Source: Alkalibacterium kapii
GTDB taxonomy: Bacteria; Bacillota; Bacilli; Lactobacillales; Carnobacteriaceae_A
Reading direction: 5' to 3'
Assembly (NCBI RefSeq): GCF_007988865.1
Contig: NZ_BJUY01000018.1
Span: 1-39,230 of the forward strand
Length of the DNA: 39,230 nucleotides
Positions within the stretch are counted from its first letter, which is position 1; each line of letters opens with the position of its first letter. Below the pieces are notes generated by a model. That model did not search any database. It saw only the letters and a list, made by a program, of their open reading frames with translations, and was not told the DNA's origin. The position numbers and the translations under genes were made by a program. Positions 17,179-24,959 of this stretch are shown here, piece after piece.

Positions 17179-17210
17179 AGTCACTTTGTTTCGACTTTTT
17201 TAGTCACTTT
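17179..17210. promoter_or_regulatory. direct repeat upstream of the response regulator
   Basis: AGTCACTTT occurs at 17179-17187 and 17202-17210, 23 bp apart, 41-72 bp upstream of the response regulator start. OmpR-type regulators commonly bind direct repeats about two helical turns apart at their own promoters. No clear -35/-10 pair is assigned. Confidence 0.35.
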
Positions 17211-17403
17211 TTATTGATCTGGTTTCCAGTCTTAAAATACCTGAGTGATTCCTATTTTCGAGACAGTTTTTATTATCGTAAGTTCAATTTAATTCTATCA
17301 TTTATTTACCATGAAACCTATCATTCAGAATAGCAAAAAGTTATGGAGAGTTTATGGAGACGGTTTTATCATCATTACCGTCGGGTACTCCATTTTGAGC
17401 TTA
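17211..17403. other. gene-free stretch between the response regulator and the M23 peptidase terminator
   Basis: No coding frame was seen. A small GACGGT/ACCGTC inverted repeat lies near 17358-17381. The stretch probably contains the promoter of the two-component operon, but no convincing hexamer pair is visible. Confidence 0.35.
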
Positions 17404-17448
17404 TAAAAAAATAGAGACAGAAAACAGGTTTGTTTTCCCCCTCTATTT
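17404..17448 (-). terminator. terminator after the M23 peptidase gene
   Basis: The outer stem AAATAGAG/CTCTATTT (17409-17416, 17441-17448) encloses an inner GAAAACA/TTGTTTTC stem. A run of seven T follows on the minus strand. Confidence 0.85.
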
Positions 17449-17485
17449 GATCTTATTGTATTTTGCTAGTTATTCAAACACGCCC

Positions 17486-18694
17486 TTATTTGATGTATCC
17501 CATAGGGTCAACAGCAGTTCCGTCTTTTCGTACTTCAAAATGCAAGTGGACACCTGTCGAGCGCCCTGTTGTTCCCATAATGCCAAGCTGCTGGCCTTGA
17601 GAAACGCTTTGTCCGGGAGAAACACTCAAATTAGGCTGCATGTGAGCGTATAATGTAGAATAACCATCACCATGATCGATAATCACTGAATAGCCATAGG
17701 TATCTGAAAATTCTGCTGATGATACTGTTCCTGCACGCGAAGCGACGATAGACCCTCCACCAGCGATATCAGTTCCGCCATGTAAGGATTCTTGTTCTCC
17801 AGTGACAGGGTGAACTCTGTAACCAAAGGATGAGGAGATTCTTCCTTCAGCAGGTCTTATCCATCCATTGCTTTCTGGTTCTTCATTTTCCTTTGTCTCT
17901 TTGGAAGAAGTTGTGACTTCCTCTTTTTTCTCCTTTTTCTCTTTTTCCTGTTTTTCTTTTTGCTTGTTTTTTTCTTTGGCTGAGCGTTCTGCTTCTTCTT
18001 TGTCGTTTTCCTCTTTAAAGATACGCTGCTTTTCTGCTTTCACTTCTTCATCCGAGCTGCTCGTACGTTCTGCTATAATATTTTGTTCATTAATGAAAGT
18101 TTCTTTTTCTTTATCCGTCATATCATACTCTTTGGCGATTTCTAAAATTTTATCATCCAGCGCGTTCCGCTGTTCGATCATATCATTGCGACTACTCAAC
18201 ATTGATGCTTTTACTCTGGCTAGCTCTTTCTGATCATTATCCAGATTTTCCCTGGCTTTTTCCAGCGCATTCTGATTTTCCGTTCGTTTGATTTTATTCT
18301 CTCGTTCAGCAACAGCTGATTTATTTGCTTCATGCCATTTTTTAACTATATCCGTCAAGCTTCCAGCCTCTTTGATCGTTTCAAAAAAGCTTGCCGATTC
18401 TATTTTTTCCTTGTCCTTGGTGTCCTGTTCCAGTTGTTTTTCCAATTGAGTGATTTCTTTTTTATATTTTTTCATTTCTTCATTAAGTCTTTCACTGTCT
18501 TTTTCAAGTTCTATAATATTTGTTACGTCGGCATCGATCGCTGTTTGTGCACTGGTCACTTCTTTTTTGAGCAGTGCTGCTTGTTTAACTTCTAAATATT
18601 CCGAGTTTTCCGAGGCCTCCGCACCTGTCAGATGCATCATTGATCCAGTCAGTACGAGTGCAGTCATTAAAGTCAATGCAAATTTTTTGTTCAA
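17486..18694 (-). CDS. secreted M23 family peptidoglycan hydrolase with coiled coil
   Basis: 402 residues. A signal peptide (MNKKFALTLMTALVLTGSMM, cleavage probably after GAEA) is followed by a long coiled coil of Glu/Lys/Gln heptads at about 35-215. A charged low-complexity linker (KEKQEKEKKEKKEE) spans about 215-270. A C-terminal LytM/M23 domain holds the zinc ligands H305 and D309 (HGGTD) and H383/H385 (HLHFE), with H351 in YAHMQ. The layout is like EnvC/PcsB-type cell-division hydrolases, where the coiled coil holds the enzyme inactive until a divisome partner binds. All catalytic residues are present. The start is TTG with GGGGAG 6 nt upstream, required to keep the signal peptide intact. 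It is monocistronic. Confidence 0.9.
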   Translation of the reverse strand: MNKKFALTLMTALVLTGSMMHLTGAEASENSEYLEVKQAALLKKEVTSAQTAIDADVTNIIELEKDSERLNEEMKKYKKEITQLEKQLEQDTKDKEKIESASFFETIKEAGSLTDIVKKWHEANKSAVAERENKIKRTENQNALEKARENLDNDQKELARVKASMLSSRNDMIEQRNALDDKILEIAKEYDMTDKEKETFINEQNIIAERTSSSDEEVKAEKQRIFKEENDKEEAERSAKEKNKQKEKQEKEKKEKKEEVTTSSKETKENEEPESNGWIRPAEGRISSSFGYRVHPVTGEQESLHGGTDIAGGGSIVASRAGTVSSAEFSDTYGYSVIIDHGDGYSTLYAHMQPNLSVSPGQSVSQGQQLGIMGTTGRSTGVHLHFEVRKDGTAVDPMGYIK

Positions 18695-18803
18695 TTAAAG
18701 CTCCCCATTCTTTGTGATTCTTTTCAGTTGATTATAATTATAAAGTGGCTGATTCATTTAATATAGTTTTTACGTTAATATTCTCATATCTTTCACTCGA
18801 ACG

Positions 18804-18812
18804 AGTATAGCA
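18804..18812 (-). promoter_or_regulatory. extended -10 promoter of the M23 peptidase gene
   Basis: The minus strand reads TGCTATACT (TGn plus TATACT) about 110 nt upstream of the TTG start. The -35 is weak. Confidence 0.5.
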
Positions 18813-18858
18813 TGAATACCTCTATTTTAACATTTTATTTATGTAACAAATTGAACGG

Positions 18859-18892
18859 TTTTTGTCATCCAAACGTATTATAATGACAAAAA
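18859..18892. repeat. 10-bp perfect inverted repeat upstream of the M23 promoter
   Basis: TTTTTGTCAT (18859-18868) pairs with ATGACAAAAA (18883-18892) around a 14-nt centre. The T and A tracts are in the wrong order for a terminator on either strand, so an operator-like site is more likely. Confidence 0.5.
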
Positions 18893-18972
18893 AGGTTTCC
18901 TTTTCCCCAGGATCGATTATCACTCGGTTTTATGACTGCTGTAAAACTTGAAAGTAAAAAAGAGCAGACATA

Positions 18973-18994
18973 ACAAGTAATTTTCTCTACTTGT
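18973..18994 (-). terminator. weak hairpin downstream of the small secreted protein gene
   Basis: A 7-bp stem ACAAGTA/TACTTGT with an 8-nt loop lies about 140 nt past the stop codon at 19134. A T-run follows on the minus strand only about 12 nt further on, so terminator function is doubtful. The rest of 18900-19133 shows no gene. Confidence 0.3.
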
Positions 18995-19133
18995 CACATC
19001 CACCCTTTTTATATTCAGTTTCAGCTATGGCTGACTATTCATAAAGCGTTCCAGCTTATTTCAATGCTGAAAGTCTCATACTAAAGTTGCATGTCATAGC
19101 ACACTGGTTTCATTTAATTGCTCAAACGCCTGT

Positions 19134-19640
19134 TTACCAATTCCAGTCAAATGATCCATGCATTTCATTCATCCATGAGTTGACGCTGTTAACGGAATTA
19201 TCAGTAAAATCTCTCATATAACCCCACATATTTTCAAAGAAGTTCGTTGAGTAGTTCAGCTCATCTCTCTCTCCATCTTCATTTGAAGAGTCCAGCCATC
19301 CCCACGTCGTTCTGTGAGCGTTTCTCCAGCTGTGATTGTTTCTATCATTATAGTCTGATCTTCTGCTTTCGTATTGATTTCTATCTTCTGTTACAGGTCT
19401 TCTAGTGTCATTCCGGTTTCTATTGGATCGGTTCCATTCTTCATTTCTAAAGTTTCTTCCATGCATTCCACCGCCTGACATATGATCGTTCATGACTTCA
19501 TTATGGTTTGCCCAATCATCATTCACACTGTTATACCCATTCATTTCGGCTGAAACGTCCATAGTCTGACTGTCTGTGAAACTCAATCCTGCTAATCCTA
19601 ATGCTACGACACTGACGCTAACTACTTTTCTTTTCAACAT
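19134..19640 (-). CDS. small secreted Asn/Arg/Trp-rich protein of unknown function
   Basis: 168 residues, not recognised. A signal peptide (MLKRKVVSVSVVALGLAGLS, cleavage probably near VSA-E) precedes a polar, low-complexity mature part. That part is rich in Asn, Asp, Arg and Trp, with a Met/His patch NEVMNDHMSGGGMHGRN and a run of NRN/RNR-like repeats. There is no cysteine. The C-terminal third has regularly spaced aromatics (FFENMWGYMRDF, SFDWNW) suggestive of an amphipathic or wall-associated segment. The ATG at 19640 is chosen because AGAAGG is 9 nt upstream; the ATG at 19649 abuts the site. It is monocistronic, near the copper and two-component genes, but no functional link is shown. Confidence 0.7.
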   Translation of the reverse strand: MLKRKVVSVSVVALGLAGLSFTDSQTMDVSAEMNGYNSVNDDWANHNEVMNDHMSGGGMHGRNFRNEEWNRSNRNRNDTRRPVTEDRNQYESRRSDYNDRNNHSWRNAHRTTWGWLDSSNEDGERDELNYSTNFFENMWGYMRDFTDNSVNSVNSWMNEMHGSFDWNW

Positions 19641-19662
19641 ATTATTCATCCTTCTATGATTT

Positions 19663-19674
19663 CTGTAATTACAG
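19663..19674. promoter_or_regulatory. perfect 12-bp palindrome upstream of the small secreted protein
   Basis: CTGTAATTACAG lies 22 bp upstream of the ATG, between a possible -10 and the ribosome site. It carries the TGTA and TACA half-sites in the opposite order from a cop box. A possible operator; the binding protein is unknown. Confidence 0.35.
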
Positions 19675-19746
19675 TATTAAAAATAAATATGGAGAAAATA
19701 TGGATTGATATAAGTTATTTTTTTTTTTGATTGTTTTTACTCTGTA

Positions 19747-20502
19747 TCATCTTTTTATCTCATTTTTTGAATCAGAAAATCCTTCATGAGTAAGATAAAG
19801 GTTAAGATCTGCAGGCAGGGAGTCGGTGAGTACACGTTCTGCATTCACTTTATCTGTTGTTTCATAATGGTTGATTGCCTCTTCAACGCTCGCTCCACCT
19901 AATTGTTTTCGGTCGATCAATCGTTTCTTCAGCCTTTCAAGTTTCGTATCGATGAATAGTGTGTAATCAGAATAGTTTTTCAATGACCGCCATCCTTCTT
20001 GATTCAAAAGTAAATAATTGCCTTCAATCAAGACAATATTTGCATCCACGCTCCTTGTTTCTTTGGAAACATCATGAAGTGCACGGTCGTAAATTGGCCA
20101 GTTTACGGATGGTTGTTCCTTGAGCTCGATGATTTTCTTTTCAAAAGCTTCAAAGTCAAATGTCTCAGGAATACCCTTAAATTTTTTCAAAGGAAGTATT
20201 TCTCCATTTTTCATAATCGTATGTTTTTCTAAGTAAGCATTGTCATGGTGGAAACCATCCATCGGTACTGTCTGAAAGGAATAAGGCCTTTCTTTTTCAT
20301 CATAAAGCTCTTTTAAAAACAGAGCCAGAGTCGTTTTCCCAGCTCCAGGTGGCGCTGCTAAATAGACGATAATGCGTTCTTGCTTTTTCTTTCTGAGTCT
20401 TACAAGTGTATCAAGTAAAGGTTTAAAGATATATTCTACTTCACTTTTTCTAAACGAGACTTTTATCTTATGGCCCGTTACATTATACGTTTTATTTATC
20501 AC
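19747..20502 (-). CDS. P-loop small-molecule kinase, uridine kinase/phosphoribulokinase-like
   Basis: 251 residues. Walker A AAPPGAGKTTLA lies at about 49-60. VPMDGFHHDNAYL resembles the substrate-binding segment of the PRK/uridine kinase family, followed by GIPETFDFEAFEK, the RALHDVS segment and the Walker B-like ANIVLIEGNYLLLN. Relatives are annotated as nucleoside/nucleotide kinase or YggC/FrcK-like; the substrate is unknown. The GTG start at 20502 overlaps the truA stop (GTGA, 4 nt) with GAGGTGG 7 nt upstream, so translation is probably coupled to truA. Confidence 0.82.
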   Translation of the reverse strand: MINKTYNVTGHKIKVSFRKSEVEYIFKPLLDTLVRLRKKKQERIIVYLAAPPGAGKTTLALFLKELYDEKERPYSFQTVPMDGFHHDNAYLEKHTIMKNGEILPLKKFKGIPETFDFEAFEKKIIELKEQPSVNWPIYDRALHDVSKETRSVDANIVLIEGNYLLLNQEGWRSLKNYSDYTLFIDTKLERLKKRLIDRKQLGGASVEEAINHYETTDKVNAERVLTDSLPADLNLYLTHEGFSDSKNEIKR

Positions 20503-21290
20503 TGATCATCCACCTCGCTGTATCCAGGGATATCTTGAGGCTCATAGTACACTTCTTCCATACATAAGCCGGTCGGTGATGCCGTGGGTCCTGCTGCTTC
20601 TCTATCTTTTTTGGTAATGATTTGCTCAATAGTATTCGGCTCCCGGCGCCCATCTGCTATCTGAAGCAGTGTTCCCATTAATATGCGAATCATATTATAC
20701 AAAAAACCATTCCCAATAAAAGTAAATACCCATTCATTCGTTTCTTCATTCACTTCCACTGATGCTTTGTAAATCGTGCGTACCTTATCTTCTTTGTCAG
20801 AATGTGTCGATGCAAAACTTGTGAAATCATGTGTCCCTATGAGGTGTTTTAGAGCCTCTTCAACTTTTGATTTGTTCATCGGATAACGGTGATGATGACT
20901 AAAGTGGCGGAAGAAGGGGTTCTGAAACCGACTATTATGAACACGGTAAACGTATTTTTTCCCTTTCGCCATGTACCGTGCATGAAATGAATCGTCCGCT
21001 CGGTCAAGGTCTAAAATAGTAAGGTCAGAAGGGGTGCTGGCATTCATTCCAGTCATGAGTCCGACCGGGTCGATTTCAAAAGGAAAGTCAAAATGAACGA
21101 TTTGTCCGCTGGCATGAACACCCGAATCTGTACGCCCGGCACCATAAATACGAATCTTTTCTCCCTTGGCTAGGAGTGTGAGAGCCTTTTCCAGTTCACC
21201 TTGAACTGTGCGCTGATCGGGCTGGATTTGAAAGCCGGAAAAATGAGTACCATCATACAGAATCCTTGCCTTATATCTTGAACCAGTCAT
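20499..21290 (-). CDS. truA: tRNA pseudouridine(38-40) synthase TruA
   Basis: 263 residues. It isomerises U38-U40 in the tRNA anticodon arm. Family marks are YDGTHFSGFQIQPDQRTVQGELE near the N-terminus, the catalytic aspartate in YGAGRTDSGVHASGQ at about residue 52, and FTFIGNGFLYNMIRILMGTL near the C-terminus. The ATG at 21290 has AAGGAAG 6 nt upstream; the in-frame ATG at 21308 lacks one. TruA follows ecfT in many Firmicutes, but here a terminator and a repeat array intervene. Confidence 0.95.
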   Translation of the reverse strand: MTGSRYKARILYDGTHFSGFQIQPDQRTVQGELEKALTLLAKGEKIRIYGAGRTDSGVHASGQIVHFDFPFEIDPVGLMTGMNASTPSDLTILDLDRADDSFHARYMAKGKKYVYRVHNSRFQNPFFRHFSHHHRYPMNKSKVEEALKHLIGTHDFTSFASTHSDKEDKVRTIYKASVEVNEETNEWVFTFIGNGFLYNMIRILMGTLLQIADGRREPNTIEQIITKKDREAAGPTASPTGLCMEEVYYEPQDIPGYSEVDDQ

Positions 21291-21341
21291 AATTATCTTC
21301 CTTTTCATATTTATGTAAAGTATTTTCCTTTTTTAAATAGT

Positions 21342-21367
21342 GATTTTGTCGGTCAGCTGACAAAATC
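21342..21367. other. hairpin in the truA leader
   Basis: A 9-bp perfect stem GATTTTGTC/GACAAAATC has an 8-nt loop, 52 nt upstream of truA. There is no T-run on either side, so it is not a standard terminator. A regulatory or RNA-stabilising role is possible. Confidence 0.5.
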
Positions 21368-21433
21368 TGCCTTATAAGAGAGATTTCGTGCCAGGCTTAA
21401 TTGCTTTCTTAAGCAGTTTAGATCTGTATTGTC

Positions 21434-21605
21434 GAAACTGATGAAGATAAACGCGTTGCTTATGCAGTTTCTGTTTTATTTGCCGAAACTGATAAAGATA
21501 AACGCATAGCTTACGCAGTTTCACTCCCATTCCGAGAAACTGATGAAGATAAGTCCGTTGCTTTTCCAGTTTGCGTCTCATTCGGTTAAGCTGGTGAAGA
21601 AACAC
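21434..21605. repeat. 51-bp tandem palindromic repeat, about 3.5 copies
   Basis: Units start at 21434, 21485, 21536 and (degenerate) 21587, with a period of exactly 51 bp. Each full unit is an imperfect hairpin with arms GAAACTG and CAGTTTC around GATGAAGATAAACGC-type loops. Because 51 is divisible by three, the minus strand stays open for 77 codons from a GTG at 21605 to 21372. The resulting peptide has four 17-residue repeats (YLHQF, KL, KQRV). The ribosome site is poor and the peptide looks like a by-product of the repeat, so no gene is called. Confidence 0.8.
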
Positions 21606-21625
21606 TAGTAACTTACCTATTTTTA

Positions 21626-21663
21626 ATAAAAGGAAAAGGATAAAGATGGCTATCTTTATCCTT
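21626..21663 (-). terminator. terminator of the ecfA1-ecfA2-ecfT operon
   Basis: A perfect 12-bp stem AAGGATAAAGAT/ATCTTTATCCTT (21636-21647, 21652-21663) has a 4-nt loop and a T-rich tail on the minus strand, 5 nt past the ecfT stop. Confidence 0.85.
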
Positions 21664-21668
21664 CTGAA

Positions 21669-22466
21669 TTAAGTTCTTAAAACAAACAATAAAACGGAGA
21701 GTAGTGCAAAGGTAACCATTACGGCAGTATCTCGGCCGCTCCAGGCTAGTTGCCGGTATTTTGTCCGACCTTCGCCACCTTTATATCCACGTGCTTCCAT
21801 CGCTGTTGCCAGCTCTTCTGCCCGGTTGAACGAGCTCACGAACAGGGGTATCAGTAAAGGAACGATTGCCTTCATTTGCTCGTAGATGTTTCCTTCTCCA
21901 AAATCGATCCCGCGAGCTCTCTGGGCATTCATGATTTTTTCTGTTTCATCCATCAGCGTCGGTACGAAACGCAACGCAATCGACAGCATCAGTGCAATTT
22001 CATGAACCGGCAGTTTGATTGCGGCAAAGGGTCTCAGTAAAAACTCTATTGCATCTGTTAAAGAAAGCGGCATCGTTGTCAAAGTCAGAATCGTCGACAT
22101 GAAAATGATGAGGACGAAGCGAAGAAAAATGAAAACTCCATTCAATAATCCTTCTTCAGAAATGACAACAGGGCCAAATCGAAACCAGATCGTCTGTCCA
22201 CTCGTGAAAAGGATCTGGAGGACAACTGTAAACAGGATAAGCCAGATAAGTGGCTTAACTCCGTTAATAAAGAATTTCGGGTTGATTTGGGTTAATTTGA
22301 CCGCAGCCAGGACAAAAGCAACCATCGCTACATAAGATATCCAGTTATTCGCCAGAAAAATGATGATAATGAACCAGATCGCACCCAGCAGTTTCGTACG
22401 CGGATCTAGTCTGTGAATCAGGGAGTCCCCGGGTATATACCGCCCGAAAATCAATTTATCCATCAT
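21669..22466 (-). CDS. ecfT: energy-coupling factor transporter membrane protein EcfT
   Basis: 265 residues. The membrane scaffold of group II ECF vitamin transporters, joining the two ATPases to exchangeable S components. It has several membrane helices (LLGAIWFIIIIFLANNW, LIWLILFTVVLQILF). Two Ala-Arg-Gly coupling motifs, QRARG (residues ~184-188) and MEARG (~224-228), lie in cytoplasmic helices that contact EcfA. The ATG overlaps the ecfA2 stop by 4 nt (ATGA) with GGAGGTGG upstream. No S component gene is in the window, as expected for a shared module. Confidence 0.95.
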   Translation of the reverse strand: MMDKLIFGRYIPGDSLIHRLDPRTKLLGAIWFIIIIFLANNWISYVAMVAFVLAAVKLTQINPKFFINGVKPLIWLILFTVVLQILFTSGQTIWFRFGPVVISEEGLLNGVFIFLRFVLIIFMSTILTLTTMPLSLTDAIEFLLRPFAAIKLPVHEIALMLSIALRFVPTLMDETEKIMNAQRARGIDFGEGNIYEQMKAIVPLLIPLFVSSFNRAEELATAMEARGYKGGEGRTKYRQLAWSGRDTAVMVTFALLSVLLFVLRT

Positions 22467-23338
22467 AAAGAACCACCTCCATTAGAAGGAAGTCTATTAA
22501 TAATTTGTTCAGCCAGCTCATCTGTTGTCAGTGGCAGTGAATCAAATGTCCAATCAAATTTTTTTTCAAGTTCACGAGCGAATTTCACAGTAGAAGGAAC
22601 ACCGAGCTGCATACTCGCTAACCAATCAGCTTCTTTAAATATCTCCTTAGGGTGACCTTCTTTCATGACTGTCCCTTTCTCAAGGACGATCATATGATCT
22701 GAATAAGCGGCTACGTCATCCATTTGATGTGTAACGAGAATTATCGTTAATCCTTTATTTTTATATAAATCGTAAAACATCGTCATGATTTCTTTACGTC
22801 CCTGCGGATCCAGCCCTGCTGTCGGTTCATCCAAGACTAATACTTCTGGTTCCAAAGCCAACACACCTGCAATGGCCACACGTCGCATCTGTCCACCGGA
22901 TAAATCAAATGGCGATCGATCCATAAACGTTTCGTCTAATCCAACCAACGGAAGTAGTTCGCGTGCTTTTAGGAGCCCTTCTTCTTCTGTCGACCCAAAG
23001 TTTTTAGGACCAAAAGCAATATCTTTTCCCACCGTCTCTTCGAACAACTGTGCCTCAGGAAATTGAAACACGATCCCGACTTTTTTACGGAGGGATTTGA
23101 GTCCTTTATTATCAGATGCATTCGTGATCACACGACCCCCAATAGTTACAGTCCCCTCGGTCGGTTTCTTCAATGCGTTCAAGTGCTGAAGAACGGTCGA
23201 CTTGCCGCTCCCAGTATGACCCACGATCGATGTGAAAGAACCATCTTTAATGGAAAGATCGATATCATAGATAGCCTTACTTTCAAATGGCGTTCCTTTC
23301 TGGTAAGTAAAGCCTACATCCTGGAAATAGATGTCCAT
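22463..23338 (-). CDS. ecfA2: energy-coupling factor transporter ATPase EcfA2
   Basis: 291 residues. An ABC ATPase with Walker A GHTGSGKST (~41-49), signature LSGGQMRRVAIAG, Walker B VLVLDEPTAGLD and the switch histidine in VTHQMDD. It powers vitamin uptake by the ECF complex with EcfA1 and EcfT. The start overlaps the end of ecfA1 by 25 nt, so the genes are translationally linked. Confidence 0.95.
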   Translation of the reverse strand: MDIYFQDVGFTYQKGTPFESKAIYDIDLSIKDGSFTSIVGHTGSGKSTVLQHLNALKKPTEGTVTIGGRVITNASDNKGLKSLRKKVGIVFQFPEAQLFEETVGKDIAFGPKNFGSTEEEGLLKARELLPLVGLDETFMDRSPFDLSGGQMRRVAIAGVLALEPEVLVLDEPTAGLDPQGRKEIMTMFYDLYKNKGLTIILVTHQMDDVAAYSDHMIVLEKGTVMKEGHPKEIFKEADWLASMQLGVPSTVKFARELEKKFDWTFDSLPLTTDELAEQIINRLPSNGGGSL

Positions 23339-24153
23339 AACCAGTCCACCATCCCTTCTTCAGTTAAATAGTCATCAGGCACGCTTAATCCTTGTTTTTT
23401 TAAAGAAGCTTTCAAGCGTTCCGGGAAGGGGAGATCAAGTCCCATCTCCACTAGCTGTTCTCCATAAGAAAAAATCGTTTCCGGAGAACCTTCTTGAATC
23501 ATCTTACCGTCTTTCATTACCAAGATACGTGTAGCAGCCGCTGCTTCATCGATGTCGTGTGTAATAGACAAGACAGACAGGTGCTCTTCTTCCTTCACTT
23601 CTTTTACTGTACGGAGGACTTCTTCTCTTCCCTGGGGATCCAGCATGCTGGTTGCTTCATCTAAAATCATGATAGCTGGGCGCAAAGCAACGATACCTGC
23701 AATCGCCACTCGCTGTTTTTGACCACCTGAGAGGCGGGCTGGTTCTCTTTCAGCAAATTCAAGCATATTGACCTTATCCAGAGCATTCCTTACGCGGTCG
23801 ATCATTTCGTCACGCGGTATGCCCAAGTTTTCCAGTCCAAAAGCCACATCATCCTGAACCGTTGATCCCACAAACTGATTATCAGGATTCTGGAACACCA
23901 TACCTACCATTTCACGAATAGACCAGACATTTTTCTCATTAAGCATCAATCCGCCTACTTTTACTTCACCGCTGTCAGGATCAATAAGTCCATTGATCGT
24001 TTTAGCTAAAGTAGACTTGCCGGAACCATTCGGCCCGATGATGGCGACCCATTCACCTTTGTTGATAGAAAAAGAAACATCCTGTAAAGCAGGACGCTGA
24101 TCTTCATCATCGTATTTATATGTTATGTTATCTAAACGAATAATTTCAGTCAT
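23314..24153 (-). CDS. ecfA1: energy-coupling factor transporter ATPase EcfA1
   Basis: 279 residues. Walker A GPNGSGKST (~39-47), signature LSGGQKQRVAIAG, Walker B IMILDEATSMLD and switch ITHDIDE. First gene of the ecfA1-ecfA2-ecfT unit that follows rplQ in most Firmicutes. Here a terminator lies between rplQ and ecfA1, so the unit probably has its own promoter in 24154-24370, though no clear hexamer pair is visible there. Confidence 0.95.
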   Translation of the reverse strand: MTEIIRLDNITYKYDDEDQRPALQDVSFSINKGEWVAIIGPNGSGKSTLAKTINGLIDPDSGEVKVGGLMLNEKNVWSIREMVGMVFQNPDNQFVGSTVQDDVAFGLENLGIPRDEMIDRVRNALDKVNMLEFAEREPARLSGGQKQRVAIAGIVALRPAIMILDEATSMLDPQGREEVLRTVKEVKEEEHLSVLSITHDIDEAAAATRILVMKDGKMIQEGSPETIFSYGEQLVEMGLDLPFPERLKASLKKQGLSVPDDYLTEEGMVDWLWTSISRM

Positions 24154-24373
24154 GATTTACCCTCTACTTTTTATTCAGCCTCAAGCTTTTATTTTGTTAC
24201 TGGTGGGATGTCTTGACAGTTAGTCAACAGTACAAGATTACCAAAAAAGACCTGATATCACAATAGCAAACACCGCTGCAATCCTTTACAATGGTGAAAC
24301 TTCTAGATTGAGCAAGATCAGAAATTGCTTCTTCTTAATACTTATTATTACTATGTATGGTTGTTTTTTATAT
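24154..24373. other. gene-free stretch upstream of ecfA1
   Basis: No coding frame was seen. A small inverted repeat TTGAC/GTCAA lies near 24212-24226. It presumably holds the ecfA1 promoter and leader, but the hexamers are not convincing. Confidence 0.35.
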
Positions 24374-24427
24374 AAAAAAACACTTCATGATATATGGTGT
24401 TTCTCCTGAGGTGACCTCAGGAGAAAC
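24374..24427 (-). terminator. terminator of the alpha operon after rplQ, with an overlapping upstream hairpin
   Basis: The minus strand first reads a perfect 14-bp hairpin (arms 24414-24427 and 24399-24412, one-base loop). Then AAACAC/GTGTTT (24397-24402, 24378-24383) is followed by a run of seven T. The two stems share four bases and cannot both form fully. Confidence 0.75.
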
Positions 24428-24516
24428 TGAGCTAGACACTTGAAAGAATATCTTTCATCATCATAACGCTCATCATACATCCAAAGTGGTTTTGGTTATA
24501 GTTTATTGAACTTTAA

Positions 24517-24933
24517 TTATTCAGCGTCTTCATCGTCTGAAACAACTGTTTTTTCTACTAATTCCAAAACAGCCATTGGTGCTCCGTCTCCACGACGAGG
24601 TCCCATTTTCAAGACACGTGTGTATCCTCCGTTGCGTTCTGCAAAACGAGGAGCTATGTCGCTGAATAGTTTTTGCAGTACAGTTTGTACTATGATTTCG
24701 TCTTCAGTCTCTGATACAGTTGCCAGTTCGTTACGTACAAATGTAGCAGCTTGACGACGAGCGTGTAAATCTCCACGTTTACCTAATGTGATCATCTTGT
24801 CTGCAATCGAAGATACTTCTTTTGCACGAGTCACAGTTGTCACAATACGTTCGTTGATCAGCAGATCAGATACTAAATCACGAAGCATTGCTTTACGCTG
24901 AGAACTAACACGTCCTAATTTACGATAAGCCAT
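24517..24933 (-). CDS. rplQ: 50S ribosomal protein L17
   Basis: 138 residues beginning [20 protein letters not shown], the L17 signature. A large-subunit protein near the exit tunnel. The C-terminus is acidic (VVSDDEDAE), slightly longer than the minimal Firmicutes form of about 120-127 residues. Last ribosomal gene of the alpha operon, after rpoA, with a terminator downstream. Confidence 0.97.
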   Translation of the reverse strand: MAYRKLGRVSSQRKAMLRDLVSDLLINERIVTTVTRAKEVSSIADKMITLGKRGDLHARRQAATFVRNELATVSETEDEIIVQTVLQKLFSDIAPRFAERNGGYTRVLKMGPRRGDGAPMAVLELVEKTVVSDDEDAE

Positions 24934-24959
24934 TGGTCGAAATCCTCCTTAAATACAAA

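Noticed and set aside
18824-18850. WalR-type direct repeat (TGTTAC ... TGTTAA) before the M23 peptidase
   Set aside because: Half-sites fit, but they are separated by 10 nt instead of the 5 nt required by the WalR consensus.
21342-21367. Terminator before truA
   Set aside because: The 9-bp stem has no T-run on either strand.
21372-21605. 77-residue open frame as a normal protein gene
   Set aside because: It coincides with the 51-bp palindromic repeat and has a poor ribosome site; it is reported as a repeat and a finding instead.
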